A stretch of 64,000 bases of DNA from Tricholomella constricta (Eukaryota; Basidiomycota; Agaricomycetes; Agaricales; Lyophyllaceae): NCBI GenBank assembly GCA_013368375.1, contig JAACJP010000027.1, positions 434,001 to 498,000 of the forward strand, read 5' to 3'. This document shows, in pieces, positions 32,785-44,297 of the stretch (position 1 is its first letter; each line of letters begins with the position of its first letter). The notes beneath the pieces are model-generated. The model saw only the letters and a program-made list of their open reading frames with translations. It had not been told where the DNA came from and ran no database searches. A program made the translations under genes and the position numbers.

Positions 32785-33038
32785 TATCACTTATCGGACT
32801 TTGATTACTTGACTCTACTTGAAGTTTGACTTGTCGACTTACCAGCTTCATGTCATGTCATTTCTAAAGCTCTTTAATATCCAAAGTCCTAAAGTTGCTG
32901 TAAGGCTTCAAGTCCCAAGGTCTTGAGTTGGAACAATCTCGTCTTGACCTTGTCGGACATGGTTGAGGGAACAAAAAAGAGTGGTGAAAATGAGTCTGAC
33001 TCGGTCAAAGTGCCTTGATTTTTGGATAGAGTAGCTAA

Positions 33039-36000
33039 CTAAAACGCAATCTCATACATGTGATGATCAGCAAATTTACTAATGAAGTATTCGTTGTAAA
33101 GGTCCAAGGAGTTCGAAAAAACGACATCACGAGCGATAAAGTCTTCCCCAAACACAGGGATAAGGTGAGCTCCGCGAACGATAGAATCGAGGTGGATAAT
33201 TGACATGCTCTGCATACCGTCGTCATCCCAATCTCGCTCGACAATCCACATACCAGTATCCTGACAGGGCTCGTCTTTTACAGGAGTAAATCCTTGAACG
33301 AGTGCACAAGGATAAAGCGTGTGATTATGTTTGAATGAGAAAAAAAGGACTGCGCGAGCTGCATAAAGCCCACGCATGCCCTCGAGTGAAGGGTCCTTGG
33401 TAGCAAAGAGGCAGTCGTTACGAGGAGGCCCTTTTTGCCACGATGGGGTGGCTCGAATGCGTTCACGATGCATCCCACCAGTGCCGGACCGGTCACTGGG
33501 AGCAAAAAATTCAGCGATAGCGGAATGAAAAATTTTGATAGATCCCGAAAGCGAAGGAAGGACATGGAGGGGCTGTTGTGAAGCCGGGATGAGGGCCTTG
33601 GGGTATATTTGGTCATACAGGAACTCGCGAATGAGCTGTGGGAGTGTGGGGAGATTGAGATAGGCAATGAGGGCTGTAAATTGTCGAGGGTAACCACGAG
33701 CTACATGAAACAGTGCATTAGACGATGCTATACACTGTCAAGTACCTGAGAAATATGACATACCTGGTGTCCGAGCTAAAATAACCTCTGCAAGAACCCG
33801 AGGGCCGGAGGCCACGTCATCATCATCATCGATGTTTTCATCTCCATCCACATCTGCAAGACCCGGTGGGCCTGTACCAATGGCGAGGATGGGTCCATCG
33901 AGCATTCTGCGTGCTTTGAAATCAACACGTGCTGCGGCCAACTTGTCGAGGCGTTGATTAGTGAGGAGCATCTGGCCGAGCGCGTTGAAACGATTCGATC
34001 GCCTGTAGGGCTCCTTCACGGCCTTGATGTGCTTCGACTCCGTGATAGATGAACATAGGCCATTAGGGGATCCAAATAGTTCAATCACCTCCTTGTAGTG
34101 CACAAGTGAATGCTGTCGAGGTAGTGAGAGGCCGGTAGCGCGGATGCCTTCGACCTCAAAGACGACACGGTCACGGTGGAAGCGGGTGAGAGCGTCATCG
34201 ATTTTGGCTAGGACAGACTCTGTGTGAACAGATCGTCGGACAAGATAGCAGAAATCTAAGAAAGCGGCCAACGCGCGAACCATTTGAGGGGGAACGTGAC
34301 CAGAAATGCTCGGCAAATACACCTGAACGCAGACCTTATCAGCCCACATAGTCCCGAGGTCTGATAGCAAGAGCCTACCTTCATGAGAGCTTTAGAGTCA
34401 TCGCCAGTCCATTGTTTGAACCTGCGGCCCTCGGGAAAGCGTCGTAGCCCAGGAAAAGATGGGACTGCTGCAATTCTGGAATTATAATGTGAGATGTGCT
34501 TCGAAGTAGTCATGGAATGCGCTCACCGACGGTCAATATCGGCCATGATAGCAGCAGCCCTAGACTTTCCATGGATCACGTCGAGGTACTCTCCTACCCA
34601 CGTCACCAGATGATCTTTGAAAGTGCCCTTGATTACTTGGTGTAGGAGATCACACGTGATGAGCTCGTGGATATCTGCCCGAGGAAAGGATGTTGTGAAG
34701 GGCTGTAGTAACGGTGAGTAGTGGAGCAGGTCTGTTGGGAAATAATATGTACCACTACCTCAGCAGCTACTCCATACTCATTCCATAGAGTTTTGATGTC
34801 AAGGCGGGCTCGTAGCGCATCATGGAGCTGCTTGGATCGCAGCCCAGCTTTTCCGTCGAGGTCGTCTGGATATGCAGTGCATCTGGTAACATCGGAATCA
34901 GTTTAAAAACTAAATAAATGCAACTGATGTACCTGGGGCACCAATTCTGCACGATCGATGCAAGAATAACTTGTTCGGGGTAGTCGGCAATATACGGACC
35001 AAGTCCATAAATCACTCGCCGAAAATGACCATCAGGACAACGAACGACCTCTGGCGTGGTCATAGCCATCCGTAACGGCTCAAGAATGGCAGCGAGGGAT
35101 GAATGAAATAGTTGACGGCGAAATTTTCGAAACTGGGGATCATCTTCAAATTCTCGATCAGCTTTAAATAATGTCAGAAACTTTGATATGACATGAGAAG
35201 ATGGAACTTTACTTTTTGGAATCGCGAGAAATCCCAGGAGTGTGACTGCATTCTTATGTGCACGTCTGACAGTATTAAATACTAGCCCATTCGCGATATA
35301 GAGAGGATAATATTCTGTATGGCCAGTGCCCACCGAAACAGTAGTCTTGTCGCTACCGAGGATAATAGGTACAAACGTTGCACCATGTGTATTGGGATCT
35401 TCGGCGATTTTATCCTAGACAACTCCGTAAGATACAGAAAATTTTCGAGCAGAGATATAAATGTCTTACAGCCTGCTTCCATGCCCAGTTTCCGGACATC
35501 AGATCCTGCCACTGACGTTCGCCGTTAGGCAAAAATTCTTTAAAGGGCGTGTAATGCACCTGCCCATCAAAATCGGGATTGGAGAGCTGGTTATGCATGA
35601 CAGCTCTGGGGTCTCGATGCCAGACCTCGAACTCCTTGTTCATCCAAGGCGGAACTTCACCGTCGGGATGTGCACCATTGTATGACACCGAGAATGACTC
35701 CCAGGGGGCATCTCCGAGTTTAGTTGCATCGATCGTCCGGTAGACATCATTGTGATCTGTAAATGGAGCATTTTGATGTTTGGCTGCCCATATGTCGAGA
35801 AGAGTATCGATATGTTCCCCTGGCATTTGATTCCGACTGAACAGAAAATCAGCAAGCTCGAAGTCTGCCCTATCTCTGAAAGGTGCGTAGTCGTTGCTAT
35901 GTGAATTACGAGCTGGTGGCAGAGGAAAGCTCGCAGGAAGGTCAACACCGTGAATATCACAAGGAGTTCCTAGAAAATGTGATGAGAAATGAACAGTGGC

Positions 36001-36272
36001 GACAAGAAAGGTAAAAAAATACCATCTAAGATAGGATGTTTGATGATATGTTGCAGAACTTCTTCTGGTCTGTCACCTAGGGTTGGAGGCGGAGAAGACG
36101 GGCCTTGTGAAGCAGGATCCATGTCAGATGAGGAGTCGGATGGTGGTGCGAAAACACGATGCTGTGAATTGACATGCTGCGTAAGTCCTGAGCGGTTTCG
36201 AAAGCCTTGATTACATGGAATCCCGTGAACTGTATGTGTGCATATAATGCTTCGCGGCCTGTACTGAGACAT
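33039..36272 (-). CDS. Plavaka transposase
   Basis: A multi-exon minus-strand gene starting at 36,272. The N-terminus is a C2H2-like finger (CTHTVHGIPC...GLTQHVNSQH). The body has the signature stretches of Plavaka transposases: 'GATFVPIILGSDKTTVSVGT' followed by 'EYYPLYIANGLVFNTVRRAH' and 'AVTLLGFLAIPK' (35,340-35,200), 'DGHFRRVIYGLGPYIADYPE' (~35,010), 'HELITCDLLHQVIKGTFKDH' (~34,650), a 'SGHVPPQMVRALAAFLDFCY' block (~34,280) and an acidic loop 'DGDENIDDDDD'. The last exon ends at the stop 33,039-33,041. I found no break in the exons read. It cuts and pastes the element in the nucleus. Confidence 0.88.
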
Positions 36273-36420
36273 TAGCACAGTGGCTAGAGCAAAAATTGGA
36301 CTTGTCGGCAATACAAGATAGAGCGGTACTTGAAAGTGTGGGAAGTAAAAAAAAAAAGCGACTGATATTCGCAGATCAGAAGAAAAAGAACAAGAAACGT
36401 CGATTCTGTCAACCCTCAAA
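36273..36420. promoter_or_regulatory. Divergent promoter region of the Plavaka genes
   Basis: Only 148 bases separate the start codons of the transposase (-) and the partner gene (+), so both must share this region. A long A-run (about 36,348-36,357) is present. Confidence 0.5.
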
Positions 36421-38915
36421 ATGTCACGCCGAACTCGACGAATGGTCTCTGACCCTGGAGCAGCAGCCGAAGCAGTCAGTATACTTTTCACTCCATTCAA
36501 GAAACCTCTGCTCACCGATGTTGAAGCCACAGAAGGCTGTTCCTCAGGGGAGTACCACAGACTCGATTCCTTCTGGCAAGAAAGGGAAGAGAACTGCCGA
36601 AGTTAAGCATTCCGAGGTCAGTCACTTGAATCTTAGAACAATCCAACTTCTAACGCTTACACTTTGCCGTATATCTCCAGATAGACGTCGGTTCTTTTTG
36701 CAACAAAGCCTAGGTACATAACGCTGATCAATATTTATCTTGGCACCAGCCCATCACAGTGTACGCACCGGAAAAGCCACGAGGCCGAGTTACCAGAGCT
36801 GCAAATCAGAATGCGCATCCGGGGCTGGTAGATCTCAGCCCCAGATCAGGACGGAAGAGGCGGACTCCGGCTGAAGTCGCGAAGGCAAAGGGTGATGCAG
36901 CAGAAATCAAAAGGGCTAACGAGTTAGCAACCAAGGTAGCACTCCAGGAAATAGCCGACCTTGAGGACCAGATTGCTCTGGAAGCTGCAGAGCAAAACCA
37001 GACTGCCGCTCGACCAGCACCCGGCCCGATATCTGTCAAAGTTCCGCGTGAGGTGCCAGTGCTGCATGAAACCGGAGAAGCTGAGGATGACGAAAATGAA
37101 GGTCAGGCTTGTTCGACATGAGGGATATTTTGATTTGATACTCACATATGATCATGAAGGATTTTATAAATCTTGCGACGACAGAGATGGCAAAGACTCG
37201 GACAATAGCCACACATATGAGATGATGAGTGTAAGGACCTCACCAATTATTCTCGAATGCCGCTTGATGACCTTCTCTCCTAGGCTGCTGACGACGACGA
37301 AGATGAGAGTGGTGAGGACATTGTGCCCCCACCTGCAGCCAAGCTGGTCAAGGCCAGAAAAGAAAAACCAAAACGTGGCGACTTGCGAAACATCATTGAG
37401 GCCAGTCGTGTCACCTCTCCCATGACAGGTGACATGTTTGTCAAGTCAAACAAGCGCAAGCAGGAGCTCGTGCCCACCACGCCCACCACTGGCATCGAGA
37501 ATGTTATGTACGTCAACCTTCTCTCTGATTTTTTCTATTTTCTCACTTTAAATGCTTGCAGGCCTGTACTTAAAAAGACGAAACCATCTCCAATTGGGGG
37601 CATCCTGACGCGTCCGTCCTTCGCTTCACCTTTTATCAATCTCGCAAGCAAGAAGTCCACCACTGGACCCGTTCTGCTCCCTGCCTCCAATAAGGGTGAG
37701 GTTCTTGATCCCAACTTCGCATCTAGATATGGAGGAATCATGGATCATGACGTGAAGGACCGTGCACCTTCCAAAGCGGAATCGGCCTTGGAACATGTAG
37801 TATGTAAATCTGAAATCACCTACTTATTTTTTTATAACTGCTTCCAACTGCACAGAATACCGCCCGAGTGACACGAGGACTACCCGCCGCCAAAATCGAA
37901 GCAGCTGAACCCGTGCTTCCTGGACGATTCCGCGCTACGAAGAAAGAGCATAAGGAGAAATATTCACAGGCCGACCTTCCAGCCGGCACTCTGAAGAGGT
38001 GGAAGGAACATCTTGTCCCCGCGTGGCGTGACTTCGCAGGTACTACAGAGAACCCATGGGACACAAGTGATTTGTCACTGGTCGGGGAGCTCCAGGATAT
38101 CTGGAACATCGTCTTCAAGGACACACCTCAGGTGATTACTTCCGACACCCCCATGTATGCCCTGGTGAGTTGTTCACATTACTTTTTCCCGTTCGTTGCT
38201 TAAAAAGACCAATTTTGACAGGCTATTCAACGATGGTACGAATGGCGCGGTAAAATCGCTCGAGATGTCCAGATCGCCGTCGACAAATACTTTGAGGCCT
38301 TCAGCGGGGATCAAGATGCTCGTGCCATGCACGCCGAATTTCTCCTTGGACCAAACCTGCCATTCAGTTGGAAGGATACCAGTTCCGAGGATTGCATTGT
38401 CTGTCGCCCTCCCCTTTAGTGTTTCTGTAACTGACTTGTTCTGAAAGAAATACACAGGGCTCTTTCGTTCTCATTTTATTCTACTTGGGCTGGCTGCCCA
38501 TCTTGACATGACGGCAGGCCTGTGCCTTGAGCTTCGCGTTGACGATAACCCTCGTGGTGCGCTGGCTATTGCCACCGTTGCGGTGTGTCAATATATTTTA
38601 TTTAAGGTGTAACGAGTCTTATCCTTCGAGCAGGTCGAGCGCGCCATCAGCTACTGGATCACTGGGATCAACACCCATGGTGCCGATCCTCTTACAAAGG
38701 ACGAGGATAAATTTTCGGAGAACAACTGGGGCACACCTACCCAGGCCTATATCATTTCAGTTACAAAGCTCACCCCTCGCAAATGGGTCAAGGTCATTGA
38801 AGATGCAGCGGCCCTCAAGACCCCCACTAAGAACAAAGTCCGAAATCTTCCAGCGGCTTCGAACGATATATTGGGAGATGTCCGTGGGTTGATGTTCGAA
38901 CCAGATACTGAGTAG
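36421..38915 (+). CDS. Plavaka-encoded partner protein of unknown function
   Basis: A multi-exon plus-strand gene inside the transposon, from ATG 36,421 to stop 38,913-38,915. Visible parts in order: Arg-rich start (MSRRTRRMVSD); basic segment with a predicted helix/coiled coil ('AAEIKRANELATKVALQEIA', ~36,900); acidic segment ('DDDEDESGEDIVPPP', ~37,310); Lys-rich linker with 'RASRV'-like helices; then a globular C-terminal part of about 270 residues ('WYEWRGKIARDVQIAVDKYF', 'HFILLGLAAHLD', 'GALAIATVAVERAISYWITG'). The last motif resembles an Ala-rich helix met in other basidiomycete hypothetical proteins such as those with DUF6532, but I cannot claim homology. Basic plus acidic tracts suggest DNA or chromatin contact (inference). 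It probably helps transposition or protects the element. Confidence 0.65.
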
Positions 38916-39198
38916 TCCTTGTCCGTTTTGTATGATTTATATACCAGACTTTAATTGAAGCATCATGGGCTTTCTCGATCCTCGCACAGTCAGCGACTGC
39001 AAGGCTTACAGATGAGATTTCTTCTGGACTTTTCGGCATACAGCTATTGACTTGAGTTCACTTAGCATGACTTGCTTAAGTGATTCCGACTTAGCCAAGG
39101 GAACAACCTTCTGAACCAAGGTAATTGTCCTTCACGACTTTCGCTGACTTCACTCACTTGCCGGCTTTCGAAAGCCTCGTAAGGCGCCGAAGTCAACT

Positions 39199-39214
39199 TG
39201 TAGATTTCCTGATG
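39199..39214 (-). repeat. Plavaka right terminal inverted repeat
   Basis: TGTAGATTTCCTGATG, the reverse complement of the left end with one mismatch. Upstream from 39,050 are repeated GACTT/ACTTG motifs like those at the left end. Confidence 0.85.
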
Positions 39215-39237
39215 CTCGGACTGTACTAAATCTAATA
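39215..39237 (+). repeat. Copia 3' LTR, right part
   Basis: CTCGGACTGTACTAAATC and the following AATA match the last bases of the 5' LTR (27,805-27,827). The element ends here and GACAG follows. Confidence 0.9.
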
Positions 39238-39242
39238 GACAG
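39238..39242. repeat. Copia target-site duplication, right
   Basis: GACAG, the second copy of 27,376-27,380. Confidence 0.9.
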
Positions 39243-39735
39243 GTAACACATGTACCATCTTATCTGATAGTGCCACAAACCAAAGTCTACGAGGCATTGT
39301 GGGCCCGCGCACAGATAGATCTCGTTATTTAGACGGAGGTGACTATGGTGTTCTGCTTCCGCTGTGGGATAATTTATGCACCGACCGACACCTGGTAAAA
39401 AGAGGGGCGAAAGTCAAAGCCCATAGTCTCCTATACCAGACCGTGTAAACAGGTACAACGAGGACATGAGCATGAAGGGAACGTTGGAGTGTCGGCTAGC
39501 GCCACGCCACACTCGGAGGAACTGGAGACGGTGTGTTTGACCGTGTTTGGCTAGAGCAGTAGACAGACACGACCGATCGTAGCAATCACAATCATCATTG
39601 TCATCTGCAATACCACAGTCAAGCTGTCTAAGTACAAAGGATCCGGCTGCTCCAACGTTGAAGATAACGCTGTCACTGGTGTCGCCTGTGAACAAGCAGT
39701 ATCAAATGTGGCGAGCATAGTTCTAATTATTACTC
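39243..39735 (-). repeat. GPHR segmental duplication, copy 1 (displaced upstream flank)
   Basis: This continues the match to 43,779-44,065 that was interrupted at 27,380. Shared blocks include the GTAACAC-TGTACCATCTTATCTGATAG start and the GTGAACAAGCAGTATCA block near the end. Confidence 0.85.
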
Positions 39736-39960
39736 AACGGAACCCTTGTGTGAAGCAAGATTCCAGAGCTCATTAGGTACCGCAGCGGCGCTCGTATACG
39801 TCCTCTCTTCGTTGTTCATTGGACGTCGACAAGCGGGGCGCCCGAGGCCGACAGTCGAGGGAAGGGTTCAATCCGCGCGTCGCTGCGGCACGAGGTGCGA
39901 AATATGGATACTATTATTTGCGATACACAATGTGCCCGTGGTTACGATCTACCACGACGT

Positions 39961-40806
39961 TTAATCCTGTCTACCCACCACTCCTAGCTTGACCAATATG
40001 GCAGCCCGACAGGCCTCTGTTGTCCTCACGAGCGGTAGAGTGCCATCATACCCATCGTAATAAGCCCTGACTTCAGCGTCAGACAGGTCGTTGACGCTTT
40101 GAAGCGACGTGAGGGCAGGAAGGAAATGCTGTTGAACAGTTATTCACAATGAGACATGACGGCAGGACAATGAAAACGGTAGTAGACATACAGGTTCCTT
40201 GGTAGGATCCTCCCCATCCTTAAAAGGTACAATCTCCAGTGTACCCATTCCTGAGGACGAAAAAAGGAAGTTGTGCATCTGACAATCATTAGTGTTTGAA
40301 TAGATAGCTTGTGATACTTGAAGGAGTCGAGAAGAAAAGGTCTCACAATGGCGTTTGAACGCTGAATGGCAGCAAGAGACGTCTTGATGGGAGCGAGCAG
40401 CCTTTCCAGGTTCATGGCTTCGCCAGGTTGAGCGCCAAACGTTCTGGAAATGCCATTGCTGATCTCCTCCTCGAGCCATGCAGGTTTACCTGAAACTCAT
40501 GTCGCGTTGAGCCCGAAGGCTAAAAAGTTCGACCTGTCTAAGAGGACGCACCGGCGACAGATTCTACAACGTTGTGATTATAGACCGCGACACGAGCCAT
40601 CTCTCCATCACTGATCCTATCTCGACCTAAGGATCCATGAGAGGCATACTCGGACCTTTTGTGGCTTCCTCACCGTATTGGTTTATAGCTTGGCTGTGGA
40701 GCAACGCGGCTCGCGCCACATTTCTCTCGCTGGGGGGATCAGAAGGGGCAACTGGTAGCACAAGACCAGTGCCGTCGTTGAGTACAGGGAGAGCGATGCC
40801 AGGCAT
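39961..40806 (-). CDS. Mug135-like C-terminal domain protein
   Basis: About five exons on the minus strand, from ATG 40,806 to stop 39,961-39,963. The first exon encodes 'MPGIALPVLNDGTGLVLPV'; the next ones 'DGEMARVAVYNHNVVESVAG', an 'LEEEISNGISRTFG' and 'LERLLAPIKTSLAAIQRSNA' helix, and 'VPFKDGEDPTKE'; the last one 'LPALTSLQSVNDLSDAEVRA' followed by 'YYDGYDG' and 'RAAILVKLGVV'. The VPF-DG-DPT...LP-L...I-L...YY-GY pattern matches the Mug135-like C-terminal domain, whose founding member is a meiotically upregulated gene of fission yeast. The molecular role is unknown. It lies between the two GPHR copies on the same strand and is itself single-copy here. Confidence 0.6.
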
Positions 40807-41009
40807 AGTATTGTGTTATGACTCGGTTGAGAAAGACGAGAGAAGTTGACAGGAGTTGGACTTAGATATCAATCGAGTGAAATAGAATAACACTGATTCG
40901 ACGAGAATAAGATTCATGTAAGTGTTTTTATAGTATTTTCTACAGGCATAAGGTAAAAGGAGAAAAGTATACTTAAATCATGACCACCAGATCCTTGAGA
41001 TATCGATGG

Positions 41010-44000
41010 ACGCGCAACGAAATGAATGACGACGTCATCCTGGTCAAAGAGATCGATCTTGTGTGCTATGAATTGCCCTTCTTCTCTTCTGACTAATCTC
41101 TAAATCCTGAGTGCTCCGCAGCGATACCAACCAGCTGCTGCTGCTACCAGAGCCCTAAGTACGGTGGGAGTTTCTTCACGGTCTTTGGCAGTGCAGTAGC
41201 GCAAGACTTGAGTACCTCCAACAAAGTTAAAGTTTAACACTTGCATACAGTTCCAGAACGTACACGATGAAAATGTAGTCGATCACAATCAATACTCTAG
41301 ATAAACAGAAATCTACTCATACTAATACACACAGCGCCCCTCCCTCACCCCTCAAAATCAAAAGTCCTCCACCCCATTCACCCGCTCGTGCCCCCATCTC
41401 ACGAAAGCAGACGCACCCGCCGCGAGGAGGAACGCCCAGTCAAAAAGCGCACCAAACACCTCGAACGGCGGGATCGTCGAGAACAGGTTCACATCCGCGT
41501 CATCGTCGTCGTCGGGCGCGGGGGACGGGAACGAGTTCCGCAGCTGCACGACCGTGGATAAGAGGTACATTCCCTGGGGGGTGAGGCGTGAGACTTACAT
41601 ACTACATAACACAAGTTCGTAGAAGGGAAGGAGGGGGGGGGGGCTTAGACTTACCATGAGCTGAGCGAGGATGAGCATCATGAGCGACGCGCCGAGGTTT
41701 CGGCTCGTAACCCTCAGCGCCTGGGAACGATCACGTAAATGAAATGCACACAGAACTGCAAGCAACCACGGGGAGAGGTGAGAGGGGGGGAATACGAACC
41801 CTGGTAGCGCCTTTGAGCACCCTGCGGACACTCGTGAGGATGATGAGGCCTACGAGCACGAGACTGAGCTGGCGTGCAAGAGAGGCGATGGCGTCGCGGT
41901 CGAGGTGAGATCCATGGCCGTGGCCAGGCGCGAGGATGCGTGCTAAGAGGTCAGCGATCAAGTCCGTCTGCGATTGGGAGGATGTGCGCCGTGAGGGGAC
42001 GAGGACGTTTATGAGGCACTGATCATGAAGCGGACGGTATATCATAAAAACCGGGAAGGCAATGGGGAATATACGCATGACGTACACTGGCGATGCGGAG
42101 CACGCAGTATAATGCGAATATACGTGCACCGGCATTGAAGATCCTCCTATGCAACGTGCGGGAATAAAGCGCAGTGTCCTGTCGGGCACGCAGCGCTTCC
42201 ACGTTGCGGCTCATCTGCTCCTCCAGTGCTTCAAGGCCACGCAGCTCCTGGGATACTGTAGAATCAATTTACACCGTCAGGCTTCAAGCTTCAAGACTCA
42301 TATATAGGGTCGGAACGAAGGACGCACGCCCGTCTCCACCGCGGAAGTTTGGGGTAAGGCGTGAGAGCCAGCTGCTGTTATCTGCCTGCTGGGAGCTGGC
42401 TCGGCGTTCGGCGGCAGCACGCCTGGTACGGAGATCGTTTCGCACACTCTGGAGCGAGTATTCTGCAGTTGATACGTCTTGCTCCGATGGCTCACCCCTG
42501 CAACAAAAAAAAAAACAAAAAAAAGGGGGGGAAGGGCAAGTAAGATCCGTGCGAAAGCCATATGAACAACAATACATTCAATTCTACCTACCTCGTCGGC
42601 GAGAGCCCCGGGATTAGATTCCAGGAATTGCTGATGGCACCAAAGCCGGAGAGGAGGCCCAGGATGACGATTCCGAGCACGATGAGGCGTGCCAAGGACG
42701 CCGTGAACAAGTCCGCATTGGTCAGGGCAGGCGGAAGCGGGATCTTCGAGAGAGAGAAGAGGTAAAACCCCAGAGGTAGAAGGCCGAGACAGATTCTCGG
42801 TCCGAGAAGGTAGCTTCGGGATGACGATGCTGAATCTGAGGTAGAGCAGTTGTTATTAATCTTGAAATTGAGTAGACTGTGGGGGACGAGGAAGCGTACT
42901 TGATTTTGATTTGACCCCGAGGGTAAGGATAAGGCTGATGCAAAGAGGGACGCCGACGAGGATGATCGCCATGAGGAACATCAGAGAAAACTGCCAACTC
43001 AATCGACGGGTCCTATAGTATGTTGTTTTATAGAACGTGAAATCAACGGTACAACACCAAGACGCACCGTGGCGAGAAAACATTGAGCCCCTGCAACATC
43101 AAAACGAAGAACATCATGCTGCTTTCCGCAAACATGAGCGAAAACGTGGTGCGCGCGACGGTGGAATGGAAGTATCTCGCATCGGAACGTGATGAAGACT
43201 TGCTTGATCTCAAAGACTGCGTTGCCGGGGCAGGGAGGGAACTGAGCTCGATTGACCCAGGGTCTTGTGCGGTGCTTGGGGTGGCCGGCAGTGAGAGGTC
43301 GAGGCCTTCCAACGTTGGGTCCGACGAGAGGGTCTGGAGGTCGGAGTAAAGACTGCGGAGCAGGTATTTCCTGCAGCCCAGGAAAAGAAGGATCCTGCAT
43401 GGCCCACCCCGCGATATAAGCAAGTGACGCTCGGATAGAAAGTGGAGACCCCGCTCACCGCAGTACAACGAGGGCTGTGAGTTCAGGAAACGTCGGGTTC
43501 GGCATAGGTAGTAGTAGCTGTTGTCAATCTTGAGCTTGAACTAGGATAAAGAGGTTCCACAGAAATCATGAAGGCAAGCTAGTCGTTGGCAAATGATTCA
43601 GATCCAGATGTAAATGTCGGACGAGGTGCAGTGCTGATAAGATCGCTGGCTCGCAACCAATTATCGGCCTTGACGCATGAAAGGTAGAGCTGGTGGTTAT
43701 CGCTCACCCGTTAAATCCCTACATGCGAGAATGTAGTCTATATATATGGTGCTGCCGTGAGAGTGGTTAGTGAGACAGGTAACACGTGTACCATCTTATC
43801 TGATAGCGCCAGACGTCGAGGTGAGTCTGCTTCCGCCGTGGGGTGTGGATGGATGTATTATGCGCTGACCGGAGCTTGGAAAAACACATAGCTTGAAGGA
43901 ACGGAAGTCAAGAGCCATATGCTTCTACATATATCAAACTGTATAAAGAGACACATCGACAATATAAACATGAGCAGAGAATTTAAAGACTGTTTCTGTC

Positions 44001-44065
44001 AGTGTCGCCTACAGTGAACAAGCAGTATCAGTGGCGAGTCAAACTTCTAATTATTGCTCCACGCA
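41010..44065 (-). repeat. GPHR segmental duplication, copy 2
   Basis: It contains the intact-looking GPHR gene and matches 24,575-27,380 plus 39,243-39,735. It carries the empty Copia site GACAG-GTAACAC at 43,774-43,785. Confidence 0.9.
41358..43505 (-). CDS. GPHR: Golgi pH regulator (GPHR/GPR89, ABA-GPCR family)
   Basis: A minus-strand gene of about eight exons: exon 1 is 43,505-43,459, exon 2 is 43,394-43,068, and the last ends at stop 41,358-41,360. The protein is a multi-pass Golgi/ER membrane protein of the GPHR_N plus ABA_GPCR type, thought to be an anion channel or regulator acidifying the Golgi. Evidence in order: a ~100-residue soluble Ser-rich loop, helix 'MFFVLMLQGLNVFSPR', helix 'LMFLMAIILVGVPLCISLIL', the family's 'LGIVILGLLSGFGAISN' core, a coiled-coil region ('LEALEEQMSRNVEALRARQD'), 'RIFNAGARIFALYCVLRI', 'LVLVGLIILTSVRRVLKG', 'ASLMMLILAQLMGMYLLST' and a final helix pair. 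No break was found in the exons read, in contrast to copy 1. It is presumably the working copy. Confidence 0.85.
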
Positions 44066-44297
44066 ACAGATGACCCTGGTATAAAACGAGAGCCCTTCTT
44101 GCTCACAGATGAAAGTAGACCTGAGGCTGTGATCAGTGGCAGTAAAAGAGAGGGGAATGGAAGTCAAAATTGTTAAAGATAGATATAGAAGAATATCATT
44201 CCCAAATCCAATGCGCGAGACGCTTGTCCGCATCGTGGATATCTCGGGTCATACGTTAAATTACAAGAGGACGGGCGCCCACCCCACTGAGAGGTAT

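Larger units (their letters stand above)
32769..39214. mobile_element. Plavaka-type DNA transposon nested in the Copia LTR
   Basis: 6,446 bases bounded by 16-base inverted repeats (CATCAGGAATTCTACA / CATCAGGAAATCTACA, one mismatch). The subterminal regions contain many GACTT/AAGTC motifs. Two genes are transcribed divergently from the middle. Comparison with the 5' LTR shows only one extra base (C) at the junctions, so no ordinary target duplication is visible. Confidence 0.88.
27381..39237 (+). mobile_element. Ty1/Copia LTR retrotransposon, interrupted by a nested Plavaka element
   Basis: LTRs begin TGTTGGATTA and end TAAATCTAATA; target duplication is GACAG. Without the nested 6,446-base insert the element is 5,411 bases. 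Order is LTR, gag, protease, integrase, RT, RNase H, purine tract, LTR. Only two substitutions were noticed between the LTRs, so insertion was recent. The gag-pol frame is broken. Confidence 0.93.
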
